From: Pseudomonas maioricensis
GTDB lineage: Bacteria; Pseudomonadota; Gammaproteobacteria; Pseudomonadales; Pseudomonadaceae
DNA length: 64,000 nt
Assembly: GCF_022790535.1 (NCBI RefSeq)
Contig: NZ_LOHG01000001.1
Location: 96,913 to 160,912, forward strand
Direction of reading: 5' to 3'
Shown here: positions 25,257 through 33,390 of the stretch, piece after piece
Numbering within the stretch: the first letter of the stretch is position 1
Layout: each line of letters begins with the position of its first letter
Notes under the pieces: model-generated
Seen by the model: only the letters and a program-made list of their open reading frames with translations
What the model was told of the DNA's origin: nothing
Database searches by the model: none
Program-made: the position numbers and the translations under genes

Positions 25257-28016
25257 ATGCTGAAGTCGATTGGTTTCATTAATAGGCTGGAGGATGACCT
25301 TCGGGAGAATGTCATTCAAAATAACATTGTTGACTTTTACATTGAGTTGCGAGTCAATCAAAACATTGAAGTATACATCGTTAGTGATATAGCTAAAGGC
25401 CTCGGCGAGCTTTATACTAAATCGGTTGCTATAGAAGAACTGAAAAATTCTAACATTGAGTGCATTTTTATAAGTGAAAGAAAGTCCCAGGAAGAAGATT
25501 ATAGTCACCTGTTTTCTGGCTCGAAAACTTCCGTAGGATTACGCCGCTCGCTTGGTGCATTATTGGCTATGGACGAACATAGGCGATGCGAGAAAAGCAA
25601 TGTAGTGACTTTTTTTAGCTATAAAGGTGGCGTGGGGCGTACTACGTCTCTTGCACTAACGGCAGCTTATCTATCCCGGAAAGGGAAGAAGGTTTTTGTT
25701 ATTGATTGCGACTTCGAAGCACCTGGACTTATTAATTTTTTCAATACTTCGCAAGTTGATAGTTGCAAAAGCGGCCTAGTAGAATATCTAAATGATAGAG
25801 GCTTCTTGGGCGGTTGCAATATCGAAGACTATGTCTACGAGATTGAAAAAAGTTACTCCGGCATTGGTAGCATCAATCTAATGCCAGCCGGAAATATAAT
25901 GGAAAGCAATGAGGATTTGATTTCCTATCTTGAGGGCTTAGCCAAAATCGACCTGCAAGGTGAAGGTTTGGTAAAGGTCTTGGCCGATCTTGTTGATGAC
26001 ATCAATGTTAAATACAATCCTGATGTCATACTCATTGATTCTCGGACTGGATTCAATAACACCTTTGGTGCCTTAGCTCAGCTGTCTAATTCTGTCGTTG
26101 TGCTTGCGGGCGATGATGCTCAAAACCAGCCAGGATTAGAGTATGTAACCAAGGCACTTAACGAAATGAACATCACCGCATGTTATGTTCTTTCCATTCT
26201 CAGCGCTAATTTTAGTAAGCGTTATAGTAATTTTTGCAACCAGATTCAGGGGCTATCATCTTTCGATGCTGAGGTGTTTTATTTTGATCGGCAGAATACT
26301 CTGGAACTCATCGGCACCTCGCTTGAAGAACAGGATGATCTGAACGATTTTATCAATGGTGAAAACGGTTCAACGCAGTACCAGAAATTTTTCAAATATA
26401 TATATGAAGTAACTACTCCTACGGAAGAAGCCAGCCAGGACGCGAAGCCTGAAGGGCTCGGTGTCTCGGTTGCGGATGTAGTTGAGCCATTATACGACGT
26501 AGAAGCCATTGATGGGGACAGCACGGTAGATTGCGAAACTCCTATTCAAGACAAAGTCCTGAATGATATCAAAGGAAGGTTGCCTAACCTATACGCTGAA
26601 AATATTGAATACTCTGCTGAGTATATCCGGAATTTCTTTTATTTCCGGCCCTGTATGGAAGATTTACTTATTCCCGAGAAGTGTATTCTGCTAGGGGACA
26701 AGGGTACCGGTAAAACAGCATTTTACAAAGCTCTACAAATCGACAGTTTCTTTCAAATGCTTATTTCCAAGGCGCAGAAAAAGCATCTGGATTACCATGT
26801 TCTAAATATCACTAATTTTGATAATGATAACTTTGAATTTCTCGGTCTAGACGAGCTTATTAAGGATGAACTCTCGATCAAAAGATTCTGGATGTTTTAT
26901 ATCTGGAACTCAATTTGCTCCAAAGGTGATTACGGTGGAAGCAATAAGGATTTATTAATTGATCTTGATAATTTTGCGGCTCAAGAGAAAATCAAGGCTC
27001 TTTTAAATAATGCTGATGCCTATAGTAGGATTGAGGAAGATTTAACTCAAATAAATACCGATCTTAAGAGGCAGGATAAACGACTGATAGTAACTTTCGA
27101 TCAGTTAGATAATATCGTGAAGCCCTTCCTCTGGAACGACGTCATTGCTCCTCTCGTTAAAATCGTAATGCGATTTTCATACGATTATATTCATCCTAAA
27201 TTATTCCTCCGTCGTGATCTATATGATCGCCTCGGAAACCTAACGAACAAAAACTCGTTCAGTCCGCGTACTATTAATCTTGAATGGTCACAGAACGAAA
27301 TATTTTCATATTTCTTGAAAATTGTTTTTAGTTACTCTAAAGATGATTTCTTTGAGTTCTTGAATCTGTCGCTTGCAAATCCTAATCTGATTAGTCAGAT
27401 ACGTAAAAAATTAAAAACCCGAGATCACGAACATAACCAATTGCCGCTGGATAAGCATTTGATCCAGCCAGTAATTAATGCTTTTTTTGGCGCGCCAAAA
27501 CCTAAGCGAAATGGTACGTCCAGCACTGCATATGAAGACCTCTATCGTAATATTCAAAGCGCCGATAAAACAGTTAACCTTCGCCCATTCATAGACTTGA
27601 TCACAAATGCTATAAGGGAGCAGGAAGAGCAGGATAGCGAGAAGAATTATCGTAAAAACTCTATTCTTGGTCTAGCGTACTGCACTAGCAGTCAAGTTCG
27701 AAAGGATGCTGTAGTTAATTATCTTGAGGACTTGTGGAATGAAAAAGGTAATGAGTTTGTGAAAATATTTTGTTCGGATTTTGCTAACAACAAAATCGAT
27801 GCTCGCTATAAGCGGAACGTTCTCAATGGGGATGATTTCGATAGGCTGCTAGAGGATATAAAAAATAACAACAATGACGAGCTGGCAATTAAAAATAGTA
27901 CTTTGGAAGAGTTTAAACAAACTCTTATTGCAAACAAAATCATTACTCCATATATGGTTGGAAGCAAGACTCGTTATGGCTTTGCATATCTATATACGAA
28001 CTACCTGGGTATATAG
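25257..28016 (+). CDS. Double P-loop ATPase (KGGVGRTT + GDKGTGKT), second gene of a candidate defence module
   Basis: 919 residues. Residues 1-110 are an unknown leader. Residues about 115-370 are a MinD/ParA-like ATPase with the variant Walker A KGGVGRTT (123-130), VFVIDCDFEAPGL and a DVILIDSRTGFN Walker B. After an acidic linker (about 385-440) comes a second ATPase with GDKGTGKT (480-487) and RLIVTFDQLDN (about 610-620), resembling the P-loop NTPases of the Sll1717 type, followed by a helical C-terminus with a possible winged-helix end. GAGGG precedes the ATG. Fusing the two ATPases into one chain is unusual. Composition is much lower in GC than the neighbours, so recent acquisition is likely. 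A role in phage defence is inference. Confidence 0.85.
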   Translation: MLKSIGFINRLEDDLRENVIQNNIVDFYIELRVNQNIEVYIVSDIAKGLGELYTKSVAIEELKNSNIECIFISERKSQEEDYSHLFSGSKTSVGLRRSLGALLAMDEHRRCEKSNVVTFFSYKGGVGRTTSLALTAAYLSRKGKKVFVIDCDFEAPGLINFFNTSQVDSCKSGLVEYLNDRGFLGGCNIEDYVYEIEKSYSGIGSINLMPAGNIMESNEDLISYLEGLAKIDLQGEGLVKVLADLVDDINVKYNPDVILIDSRTGFNNTFGALAQLSNSVVVLAGDDAQNQPGLEYVTKALNEMNITACYVLSILSANFSKRYSNFCNQIQGLSSFDAEVFYFDRQNTLELIGTSLEEQDDLNDFINGENGSTQYQKFFKYIYEVTTPTEEASQDAKPEGLGVSVADVVEPLYDVEAIDGDSTVDCETPIQDKVLNDIKGRLPNLYAENIEYSAEYIRNFFYFRPCMEDLLIPEKCILLGDKGTGKTAFYKALQIDSFFQMLISKAQKKHLDYHVLNITNFDNDNFEFLGLDELIKDELSIKRFWMFYIWNSICSKGDYGGSNKDLLIDLDNFAAQEKIKALLNNADAYSRIEEDLTQINTDLKRQDKRLIVTFDQLDNIVKPFLWNDVIAPLVKIVMRFSYDYIHPKLFLRRDLYDRLGNLTNKNSFSPRTINLEWSQNEIFSYFLKIVFSYSKDDFFEFLNLSLANPNLISQIRKKLKTRDHEHNQLPLDKHLIQPVINAFFGAPKPKRNGTSSTAYEDLYRNIQSADKTVNLRPFIDLITNAIREQEEQDSEKNYRKNSILGLAYCTSSQVRKDAVVNYLEDLWNEKGNEFVKIFCSDFANNKIDARYKRNVLNGDDFDRLLEDIKNNNNDELAIKNSTLEEFKQTLIANKIITPYMVGSKTRYGFAYLYTNYLGI

Positions 28017-28098
28017 TTGCGATTAAGTTAGTGTTCGGCAGAAGTCTGCTGGGCACTAAAGCTATGCTTTCCGTCGGTATTATCATTATCAAACGCGA

Positions 28099-28364
28099 TC
28101 AGAGATTGGAAACCCACGACGTTGCTAGACGTCTAGCGAGCAGCCGGGCCGTCAGCACGTAGTAATATCTCGTAGCCTCACTGCGCGATGTGCGAGAAAC
28201 CACGCCAAATGTTTCCTCTGCCAGGCCCAAGGCGTCTCTCGCTGCCAGCGATCTGCAATTTCAGCTTGGATAAGCATCGCCTGCCGCAAATGGCGTTGCC
28301 GTGTCGCGTGCGACCCGGTTAGCACGCCAGCCAAGAACATCTCCATATTGAATGGCTTGCTCAT
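28099..28364 (-). pseudogene. Frameshifted small gene of the type found beside phage integrases
   Basis: The minus strand reads MSKPFNMEMFLAGVLTGSHA, TRQRHLRQAMLIQAEIADRW and AWQRKHLAWFLAHRA, then goes out of frame. In the next frame RYYYVLTARLLARRLATSWV continues to a stop at 28099. The two parts join into one plausible 88-residue helical protein, so one small indel near AVRLR has broken it. I recall proteins of this type next to tyrosine integrases in Pseudomonas, from memory and not from a search. It suggests decay of a mobile element that brought the adjacent module. Confidence 0.6.
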
Positions 28365-28439
28365 GTCCGTCCTCCAATATAGGCAGCAGCCACGTCGATC
28401 CGACTGTGTCCAAGCTCGGGAAAACCGGGGTCAGACCCC

Positions 28440-28588
28440 TATTCCTCGCATCGCGGAGTAGCTCAGAATCTACGTTCGCCGTGCAAAAGCGCGAGGCCAA
28501 TGACGTAGCAATGAGCGCATTGTGTCTGTTGGGGCGAGGCTTGACCGCGAAGAGCGGTGATACGGTTTGTGTGACCAGCCGAGGTAGT
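28440..28588 (+). repeat. Right copy of the direct repeat flanking the AT-rich module
   Basis: ATCGCGGAGTAGCTCAGAAT, GCAAAAGCGCGAGGCCAATG, TTGGGGCGAGGCTTGACCGC and GTGTGACCAGCCGAGG match the left copy at 24285-24432 in order and orientation. The stretch up to 28675 holds nothing else that I can identify. Confidence 0.75.
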
Positions 28589-28675
28589 GGGGTACACCTG
28601 CCTTTCAGCACTGATGTCTTCAGGCTACTATCGATTGGGCATGAGGTTGTATAACGCTCAAAAGGAAAGGTAGTA

Positions 28676-29317
28676 ATGGATCTACACAACGAGTTCGGAA
28701 AAAGTAAATTCTTCCATAGTGCTCGCATTGATCGCCGCTCCGCCGATGCTCTGGTCGGCTTGGCCGCCGGTTTGACGGCTGACGGTGCGGTAACCACTGG
28801 CGAGGCCGTGTTTCTAAAGCAGTGGCTGGACACCAACTTGGTCCATCTTGATGATCCGGTGATAAATCTTCTGTACTCCCGGCTATCGAGAATGCTTCAA
28901 GACAATGTTTTGGACGCTGACGAATCCCAAGAGCTACTTAGTCTTTTGCACAGTTTCTCTGGCCTGCCGGTTGAAAAACCGAAGGGTGCTGATCTGGGTT
29001 TTGTCGCGCCTAACGATTTGCCTTTCAACGCTCCTGCGCCTGATCTGATCTGGGATGGCAAGATGTTCGTTTTTACAGGGATCATGGCTTATGGGCCTCG
29101 CAAGGATTGCCAGGCGTTGATTGAGGCGCGCGGGGCGCTGATTGGTGGAGGCGTGAGTAAGAAAGTGCATTATTTGGTCGTTGGCAGCGTCGGCAACGAG
29201 CAATGGCGTCACAGCACTTACGGCACCAAGATCATGAAGGCAGTGGAGCTTCGCGAAGCGGGAGCGCCGATAGCCATTGTCGGTGAGAGTCATTGGCAGC
29301 GCATGCTGTTTGGGTGA
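28676..29317 (+). CDS. BRCT-domain protein with a TerB-like N-terminus
   Basis: 213 residues. Residues about 20-100 are helical and acidic (ADALVGLAAGLTADGAVTTGEAVFLKQWL), similar to TerB-like domains. Residues about 125-213 form a BRCT domain like that of bacterial NAD-dependent DNA ligase: GKMFVFTGIMAYGPRKDCQALIEARGA, GGGVSKKVHYLVVG and STYGTKIMKAVELREAGAPIAIV. BRCT domains bind DNA ends or phosphoproteins; the job here is unknown. AAAGGAAAGG precedes the ATG. It lies just beyond the right flanking repeat with host-like composition. Confidence 0.85.
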   Translation: MDLHNEFGKSKFFHSARIDRRSADALVGLAAGLTADGAVTTGEAVFLKQWLDTNLVHLDDPVINLLYSRLSRMLQDNVLDADESQELLSLLHSFSGLPVEKPKGADLGFVAPNDLPFNAPAPDLIWDGKMFVFTGIMAYGPRKDCQALIEARGALIGGGVSKKVHYLVVGSVGNEQWRHSTYGTKIMKAVELREAGAPIAIVGESHWQRMLFG

Positions 29318-29507
29318 GGCGTCGTTGCTCTCAAGCGAATCTGATTGAATGCTGCAACGGACGTTCATGCCTGTTGTTGCTCGATTGGTCTTGAGATCGC
29401 TATCGCGAGCAAGCTCGGCTCCTACAGGGTGAGGCAGCGCTGGCTTTTTCGTTGTGTTGGATAACGCCTTCGCAGACTTCGGCAGCTCCTACAGAAAACA
29501 CACGCGC

Positions 29508-29537
29508 ACAAAAAAGGCCCACCTTTCGGTGAGCCTC
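29508..29537 (-). terminator. Terminator of tRNA-Thr
   Basis: On the minus strand AGGCTCACC-GAAA-GGTGGGCC is followed by six Ts, starting 16 bases after the tRNA 3' end. Confidence 0.85.
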
Positions 29538-29552
29538 TTTCGATGTAGCGTA

Positions 29553-29628
<76 letters not shown>

Positions 29629-29907
29629 GTGATGGGCGCTGAGTATATAGAGTTTTTTTTGGCTGTAAACCTTAGCTCACTGATTTCGTTTAAAAATTTC
29701 TTGAGCGGTTGGCTGCGCGCAGGCATCGGGTCAAAGCGTTGAGGGAGTGAGCCTTTATCGGCGTTCTGGCGTGGGGCTGAAGGGCGATTCGTCAGGTGGG
29801 GCCGGGTTTTGTTTTGGTTTGTGCGCTGGCCTTCAGCTTGGGGTGTGGGGCGGTTGCGGTGGGGGAAAGCTTGCTAAGATGTCGCGTCGCAATGGATAGC
29901 AAGCTCA
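29629..29907. other. Spacer between the tRNA and the J-protein gene
   Basis: The tRNA promoter must lie on the minus strand just right of 29628 (AT-rich run near 29642-29665). The rest is GC-rich without coding character. Confidence 0.35.
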
Positions 29908-30912
29908 ATGCCCAGAACACGTACTTATTACGACGAGCTCAATGTTGCTCGGGATGCCTCGCCAGAGGAGATCAAGCACGCCTTCCGGAAGCTGGCGCAG
30001 CAGCTGCATCCGGATCGTAATCATGCCGCCAATTCGTCCGATCTTATGGCGGTGGTCAACGCCGCTCATGATGTGTTGGCCGACCCCGCCAAGCGCGCTG
30101 CGTATGACGCCAGCCTGGTTCGTGATGCGCAGGTGGCCCGTCAAGCGGCCACTCAACGGCGTCAGGCCGGGCCGCGAAATGCGCCGCAAGCCGCCGCAAG
30201 GCCGCAGGCTCGTCCCTCCGTAAACCCTCAAGGCAAATCAACTAAACAAGCAAAGCCAGCGCGGCGCGGCGGTCGTTTGCGTTGGGTGGCGGTGTTTGTG
30301 GTCGCTTGTGGCGCGGGCGCATGGATGGGTTATGACCGGGACGCAGGCAAGGCGTCTATTCCGCCATCACCGCCGGTGGTGGACGATATGGCGATCCTTG
30401 CTGAGGCGCAGGCCAAGGCTGAGGCGGTTGCTGAAGCGGCAAGGGTTGCTGCTGCGGTGCCTGTTAATACGCCGGTGAAGATTGTCGAGCCGGGGCAGCC
30501 GGACTGTGTGCCGCCCTTGGTTGATCCTATGGGGGCGCCGTGGCCGATCGCTGCGGGTTATATCGCGGGCATGCCGATGATGCGCGACGGTGGCTGGTCG
30601 GAGATCACGGTGGATAACACTGCGGGCGAGCAGGCGGTGTACGCGAAGATTACCGATGCGACGGGCAAGCGTGATTTCCGGCACGCGTATATTCCGGCGC
30701 GCAGTCGCTTTACGTTTGGGCGCATGGACGTGGGGTATTACCAGCTCAAGTACAAGATGCTCGATACCGGGTGTGCTTATGCGTCGAGCCGGATTCGGCT
30801 GGAGGAGACGCTGGTCGGGGACCGGATCAAGTCGAGTGTTTACAAGCTGACGCTGCGCAAGCTGCAGAATCGTAATTCGCAGTTTTCGAATGTCAGGAGT
30901 GAGGAGTTTTAA
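29908..30912 (+). CDS. Membrane-anchored DnaJ-domain protein
   Basis: 334 residues. Residues about 6-70 are a J domain: YYDELNVARDASPEEIKHAF, the HPD triad in LHPDRNHAA, and DVLADPAKRAAYD, which stimulates DnaK. A basic linker leads to one transmembrane helix (WVAVFVVACGAGAWMGY, about 131-147). An alanine-rich stretch (EAQAKAEAVAEAARVAAA) then precedes a C-terminal domain of about 150 residues with GGWSEITVDNTAGEQAVYAK and IPARSRFTFGRMDVGYYQLKY, likely a beta-rich extracytoplasmic domain of unknown function. With the J domain inside the cell, the far domain faces the periplasm. No operon partner. Confidence 0.88.
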   Translation: MPRTRTYYDELNVARDASPEEIKHAFRKLAQQLHPDRNHAANSSDLMAVVNAAHDVLADPAKRAAYDASLVRDAQVARQAATQRRQAGPRNAPQAAARPQARPSVNPQGKSTKQAKPARRGGRLRWVAVFVVACGAGAWMGYDRDAGKASIPPSPPVVDDMAILAEAQAKAEAVAEAARVAAAVPVNTPVKIVEPGQPDCVPPLVDPMGAPWPIAAGYIAGMPMMRDGGWSEITVDNTAGEQAVYAKITDATGKRDFRHAYIPARSRFTFGRMDVGYYQLKYKMLDTGCAYASSRIRLEETLVGDRIKSSVYKLTLRKLQNRNSQFSNVRSEEF

Positions 30913-30968
30913 GGGAGGGCTGGTGCCAGGCTTGTGTCATTTTCGGTATTGGCCTGTAAGCGAAAATC

Positions 30969-31061
30969 CTGTGGGAGCGAATTCATTCGCGAAGGGCCCA
31001 TTACATTTGCCGCTTATGTGTCGCTTGAAATACCGATTCCCGAATAAATTCGGTCCCACCA
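30969..31061. repeat. REP palindrome
   Basis: CTGTGGGAGCGAATTCATTC and CGAATAAATTCGGTCCCACCAG form imperfect inverted arms. Between this and yggT a lone arm (CGCGGGCAAGCCCGGCTCCC, about 31153-31173) is also present. Confidence 0.75.
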
Positions 31062-31188
31062 GTACATCCTGAGCTTGAGGCCTCAACCACCCCGTGATCA
31101 TTGCTTGTCCGCGATGAAGTCAATCAGGTCTCAGACACCGACTCGATCTTATCGCGGGCAAGCCCGGCTCCCACATAGGGCCAGTTGA

Positions 31189-31779
31189 TTACATCAGCAA
31201 ACGCAGTACGCTCGGCATTTGGGTCATGGCGGCGAGGTTGTTGATGACCAGCATGTCCAGCAGTTTGAGAACCATGAACGCCAGGATCGGCGAGATATCC
31301 AGGCCGCCGAGGTTTGGCAGGATACGGCGCAGCGGTGCCAGCAACGGTTCGGTGATCTGGTTGACGAGCTGTGCGCCAGGGTTGTGGCTGCCAGGGGCGA
31401 CCCACGACAGGATCACGCTGATGATCAGGGCATAGAAGAAGATGTTCAGGAACAGACCGGTCACGCCGATGATTGCCCAGAGCAGCAGGTGCAGCGGATC
31501 GCCGGTTGTGCCGTAGGCCAGCAGCAAGGTCAGTGCCATCAGGATCATCTGCACAATGATCGCCAGGATCAGCGAGGACATGTCCAGGCCGAACAGGCTC
31601 GGGATGATCCGGCGCAGTGGCTTGAGCAGTGGCTGGGTGGCTTTGACCGCGAACTGGCTCAGCGGGTTGTAAAAGTCAGCGCGTACCAGTTGCAGCACGA
31701 AGCGCAACAGGATGATCAGCAGATACATACTGCCGATGGTTTGCAGCACGTAGATTGCAGCGGTGTTCAGTCCGATCAT
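31189..31779 (-). CDS. yggT: YggT-family membrane protein
   Basis: The ATG at 31779 has TTGAGGAG seven bases upstream and gives a 196-residue protein with two YggT repeats: each has two hydrophobic helices and the motif RADFYNPLSQFAVKATQPLLKPLRR / PGSHNPGAQLVNQITEPLLAPLRR. The family is widespread beside proC and is linked to cell division or osmotic stress, without a clear mechanism. It lies downstream of yggS and proC in one minus-strand operon. Confidence 0.92.
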   Translation of the reverse strand: MIGLNTAAIYVLQTIGSMYLLIILLRFVLQLVRADFYNPLSQFAVKATQPLLKPLRRIIPSLFGLDMSSLILAIIVQMILMALTLLLAYGTTGDPLHLLLWAIIGVTGLFLNIFFYALIISVILSWVAPGSHNPGAQLVNQITEPLLAPLRRILPNLGGLDISPILAFMVLKLLDMLVINNLAAMTQMPSVLRLLM

Positions 31780-31807
31780 CGGTCTGCTCCTCAATGGCCT
31801 AAAAAGA

Positions 31808-32626
31808 TTACTTGCCCAGCTGTTCGGCCATTTCTGCCGAACGGTGTGCGGCGGCGGTCAGCGCGGTGTCTACCAACGCTTCGAAGCCTCCGGCCTGGAA
31901 TGATTTGATTGCGGCTTCCGTGGTGCCCGCCGGCGACGTTACGCGGCGGCGCAGCTCGGCAGCATCTACATCGCTGCCGGTGGCCATCAGCGCAGCGCCC
32001 AGCGCGGTTTGCATTGTCAGCTGCGCGGCCACGTCCTGTGGCAGGCCAAGTTTCACGCCGGCGGCGGTCATGGCTTCGATCAACAGGAAGAAATACGCCG
32101 GGCCGCTACCGGAAACGGCGGTGACTGCGTCCAGTTGCTGCTCTTCTTCAAGCCACAGCGCGAGGCCGACAGCCGACAGCAGTTGCTCGGCCTGGGCGCG
32201 TTGCGCTTCGTTGACTTGCTCGGTGGCGTACAGTCCACTGACGCCCTGACGCAGCAGCGCCGGGGTGTTGGGCATGCAGCGTACGATGGGCTGTTCGCCG
32301 AGCCAGTTTTTCATGCTCGCGCAGGTGATACCGGCCGCGATGGAGACGACTAGCTGATGAGGTTTGAGGCTCGGGCGCAGGGCTTCGCAAACGGCTTTCA
32401 TGGCTTGCGGCTTGACGGCGATCAGCACCACATCCACGCCTTCCACGGCTTCGGCGTTATCAGCGAATACCTGGATGCCATGCTCGGCGCTGATCTTGCC
32501 GCGTGTTTCGGCGCCCGGGTCGCTGGCGCGGATAGAGTCGGCTTCAACGCCTTGGGCGCGAAGCCCGCCGATCAGGCTGGCGGCCATGTTACCGGCGCCG
32601 ATAAAGGCGATGCGGGTTTTGCTCAT
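31808..32626 (-). CDS. proC: Pyrroline-5-carboxylate reductase
   Basis: Reduces pyrroline-5-carboxylate to proline with NAD(P)H. 272 residues, with the N-terminal Rossmann motif IAFIGAGNMAASLIGGL and the family signature AVSGSGPAYFFLLIEAMTAAGVKLGL, followed by VTSPAGTTEAAIKSFQAGG. All essential regions are present. It is the middle gene of yggS-proC-yggT. Confidence 0.97.
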   Translation of the reverse strand: MSKTRIAFIGAGNMAASLIGGLRAQGVEADSIRASDPGAETRGKISAEHGIQVFADNAEAVEGVDVVLIAVKPQAMKAVCEALRPSLKPHQLVVSIAAGITCASMKNWLGEQPIVRCMPNTPALLRQGVSGLYATEQVNEAQRAQAEQLLSAVGLALWLEEEQQLDAVTAVSGSGPAYFFLLIEAMTAAGVKLGLPQDVAAQLTMQTALGAALMATGSDVDAAELRRRVTSPAGTTEAAIKSFQAGGFEALVDTALTAAAHRSAEMAEQLGK

Positions 32627-32648
32627 GTCGGGTTCCTTGCGTCAGAGG

Positions 32649-33335
32649 TCATGGCTGGCCGTAATCACGGGCGCCAAAAAGGGCAGTGCCAATCCGCACC
32701 CAAGTGGCGCCTTGTGCAATGGCGGCCTCCAGGTCGTGGCTCATGCCCATGGAAAGGGTGTCCAGCGGCAGGTTCAGTTGCGCCTGCAACGAGCTGACAG
32801 CGGCGAATGCAGCGTTCTGTTCCGCGCTGTCTTCAGTGGGTTCCGGGATGGCCATCAAGCCACGCAGCTTCAAGCGAGGCAAGGCACTGATGGCTTCGGC
32901 CAGCGCAGGCAGGTCGGCGGGCGTACAGCCGGACTTGCTGGCTTCGCCACTCACGTTGACCTGAATGCAGATATTCAGCGGCGGCAGCTCAGCAGGGCGT
33001 TGCTCGGACAGGCGTTGCGCGATTTTCAGGCGATCCACTGAATGTACCCAGGCGAAGTTCTCGGCGATAGCACGAGTCTTGTTCGACTGAATGGGGCCGA
33101 TGAAGTGCCAGCACAAGGGCAGGTCGGCCAATTCGAGCTGTTTGCCCAGCGCTTCCTGCAAATAGTTTTCGCCAAAATCCCGTAAACCCGCTGCGTAGGC
33201 TTCGCGCAGGGCCTGGGCCGGTTTGGTTTTGCTCACCGCCAGCAGGCCGATGGACGCGGGGTCACGCTGCGCCGATTGAGCCGCTGCGCTAATTCGCTCG
33301 CCGAGCGTTGAAATGTTCGCTGCTATCATGGACAT
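32649..33335 (-). CDS. yggS: PLP homeostasis protein YggS
   Basis: 228 residues, a pyridoxal-phosphate-binding TIM-barrel protein without known catalysis that balances PLP and amino-acid pools. The cofactor lysine is in LLAVSKTKP (Lys36), followed by YAAGLRDFGENYLQEA, HFIGPIQSNKTR and the C-terminal LSMGMSHDLEAAIAQGATWVRIGTALFG. First gene of the minus-strand operon, divergent from pilT with a 55-base shared upstream region. Confidence 0.96.
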   Translation of the reverse strand: MSMIAANISTLGERISAAAQSAQRDPASIGLLAVSKTKPAQALREAYAAGLRDFGENYLQEALGKQLELADLPLCWHFIGPIQSNKTRAIAENFAWVHSVDRLKIAQRLSEQRPAELPPLNICIQVNVSGEASKSGCTPADLPALAEAISALPRLKLRGLMAIPEPTEDSAEQNAAFAAVSSLQAQLNLPLDTLSMGMSHDLEAAIAQGATWVRIGTALFGARDYGQP

Positions 33336-33390
33336 TGATTTGCGCCAGCAGGGCTAAAGTCTGCGGCATTCTATGTGATTGAGGAGCTGT

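Noticed and set aside
28440..28588. tRNA attachment site (att) for the AT-rich module
   Set aside because: The only tRNA nearby (29553-29628) is 1 kb away and neither flanking repeat contains tRNA sequence.
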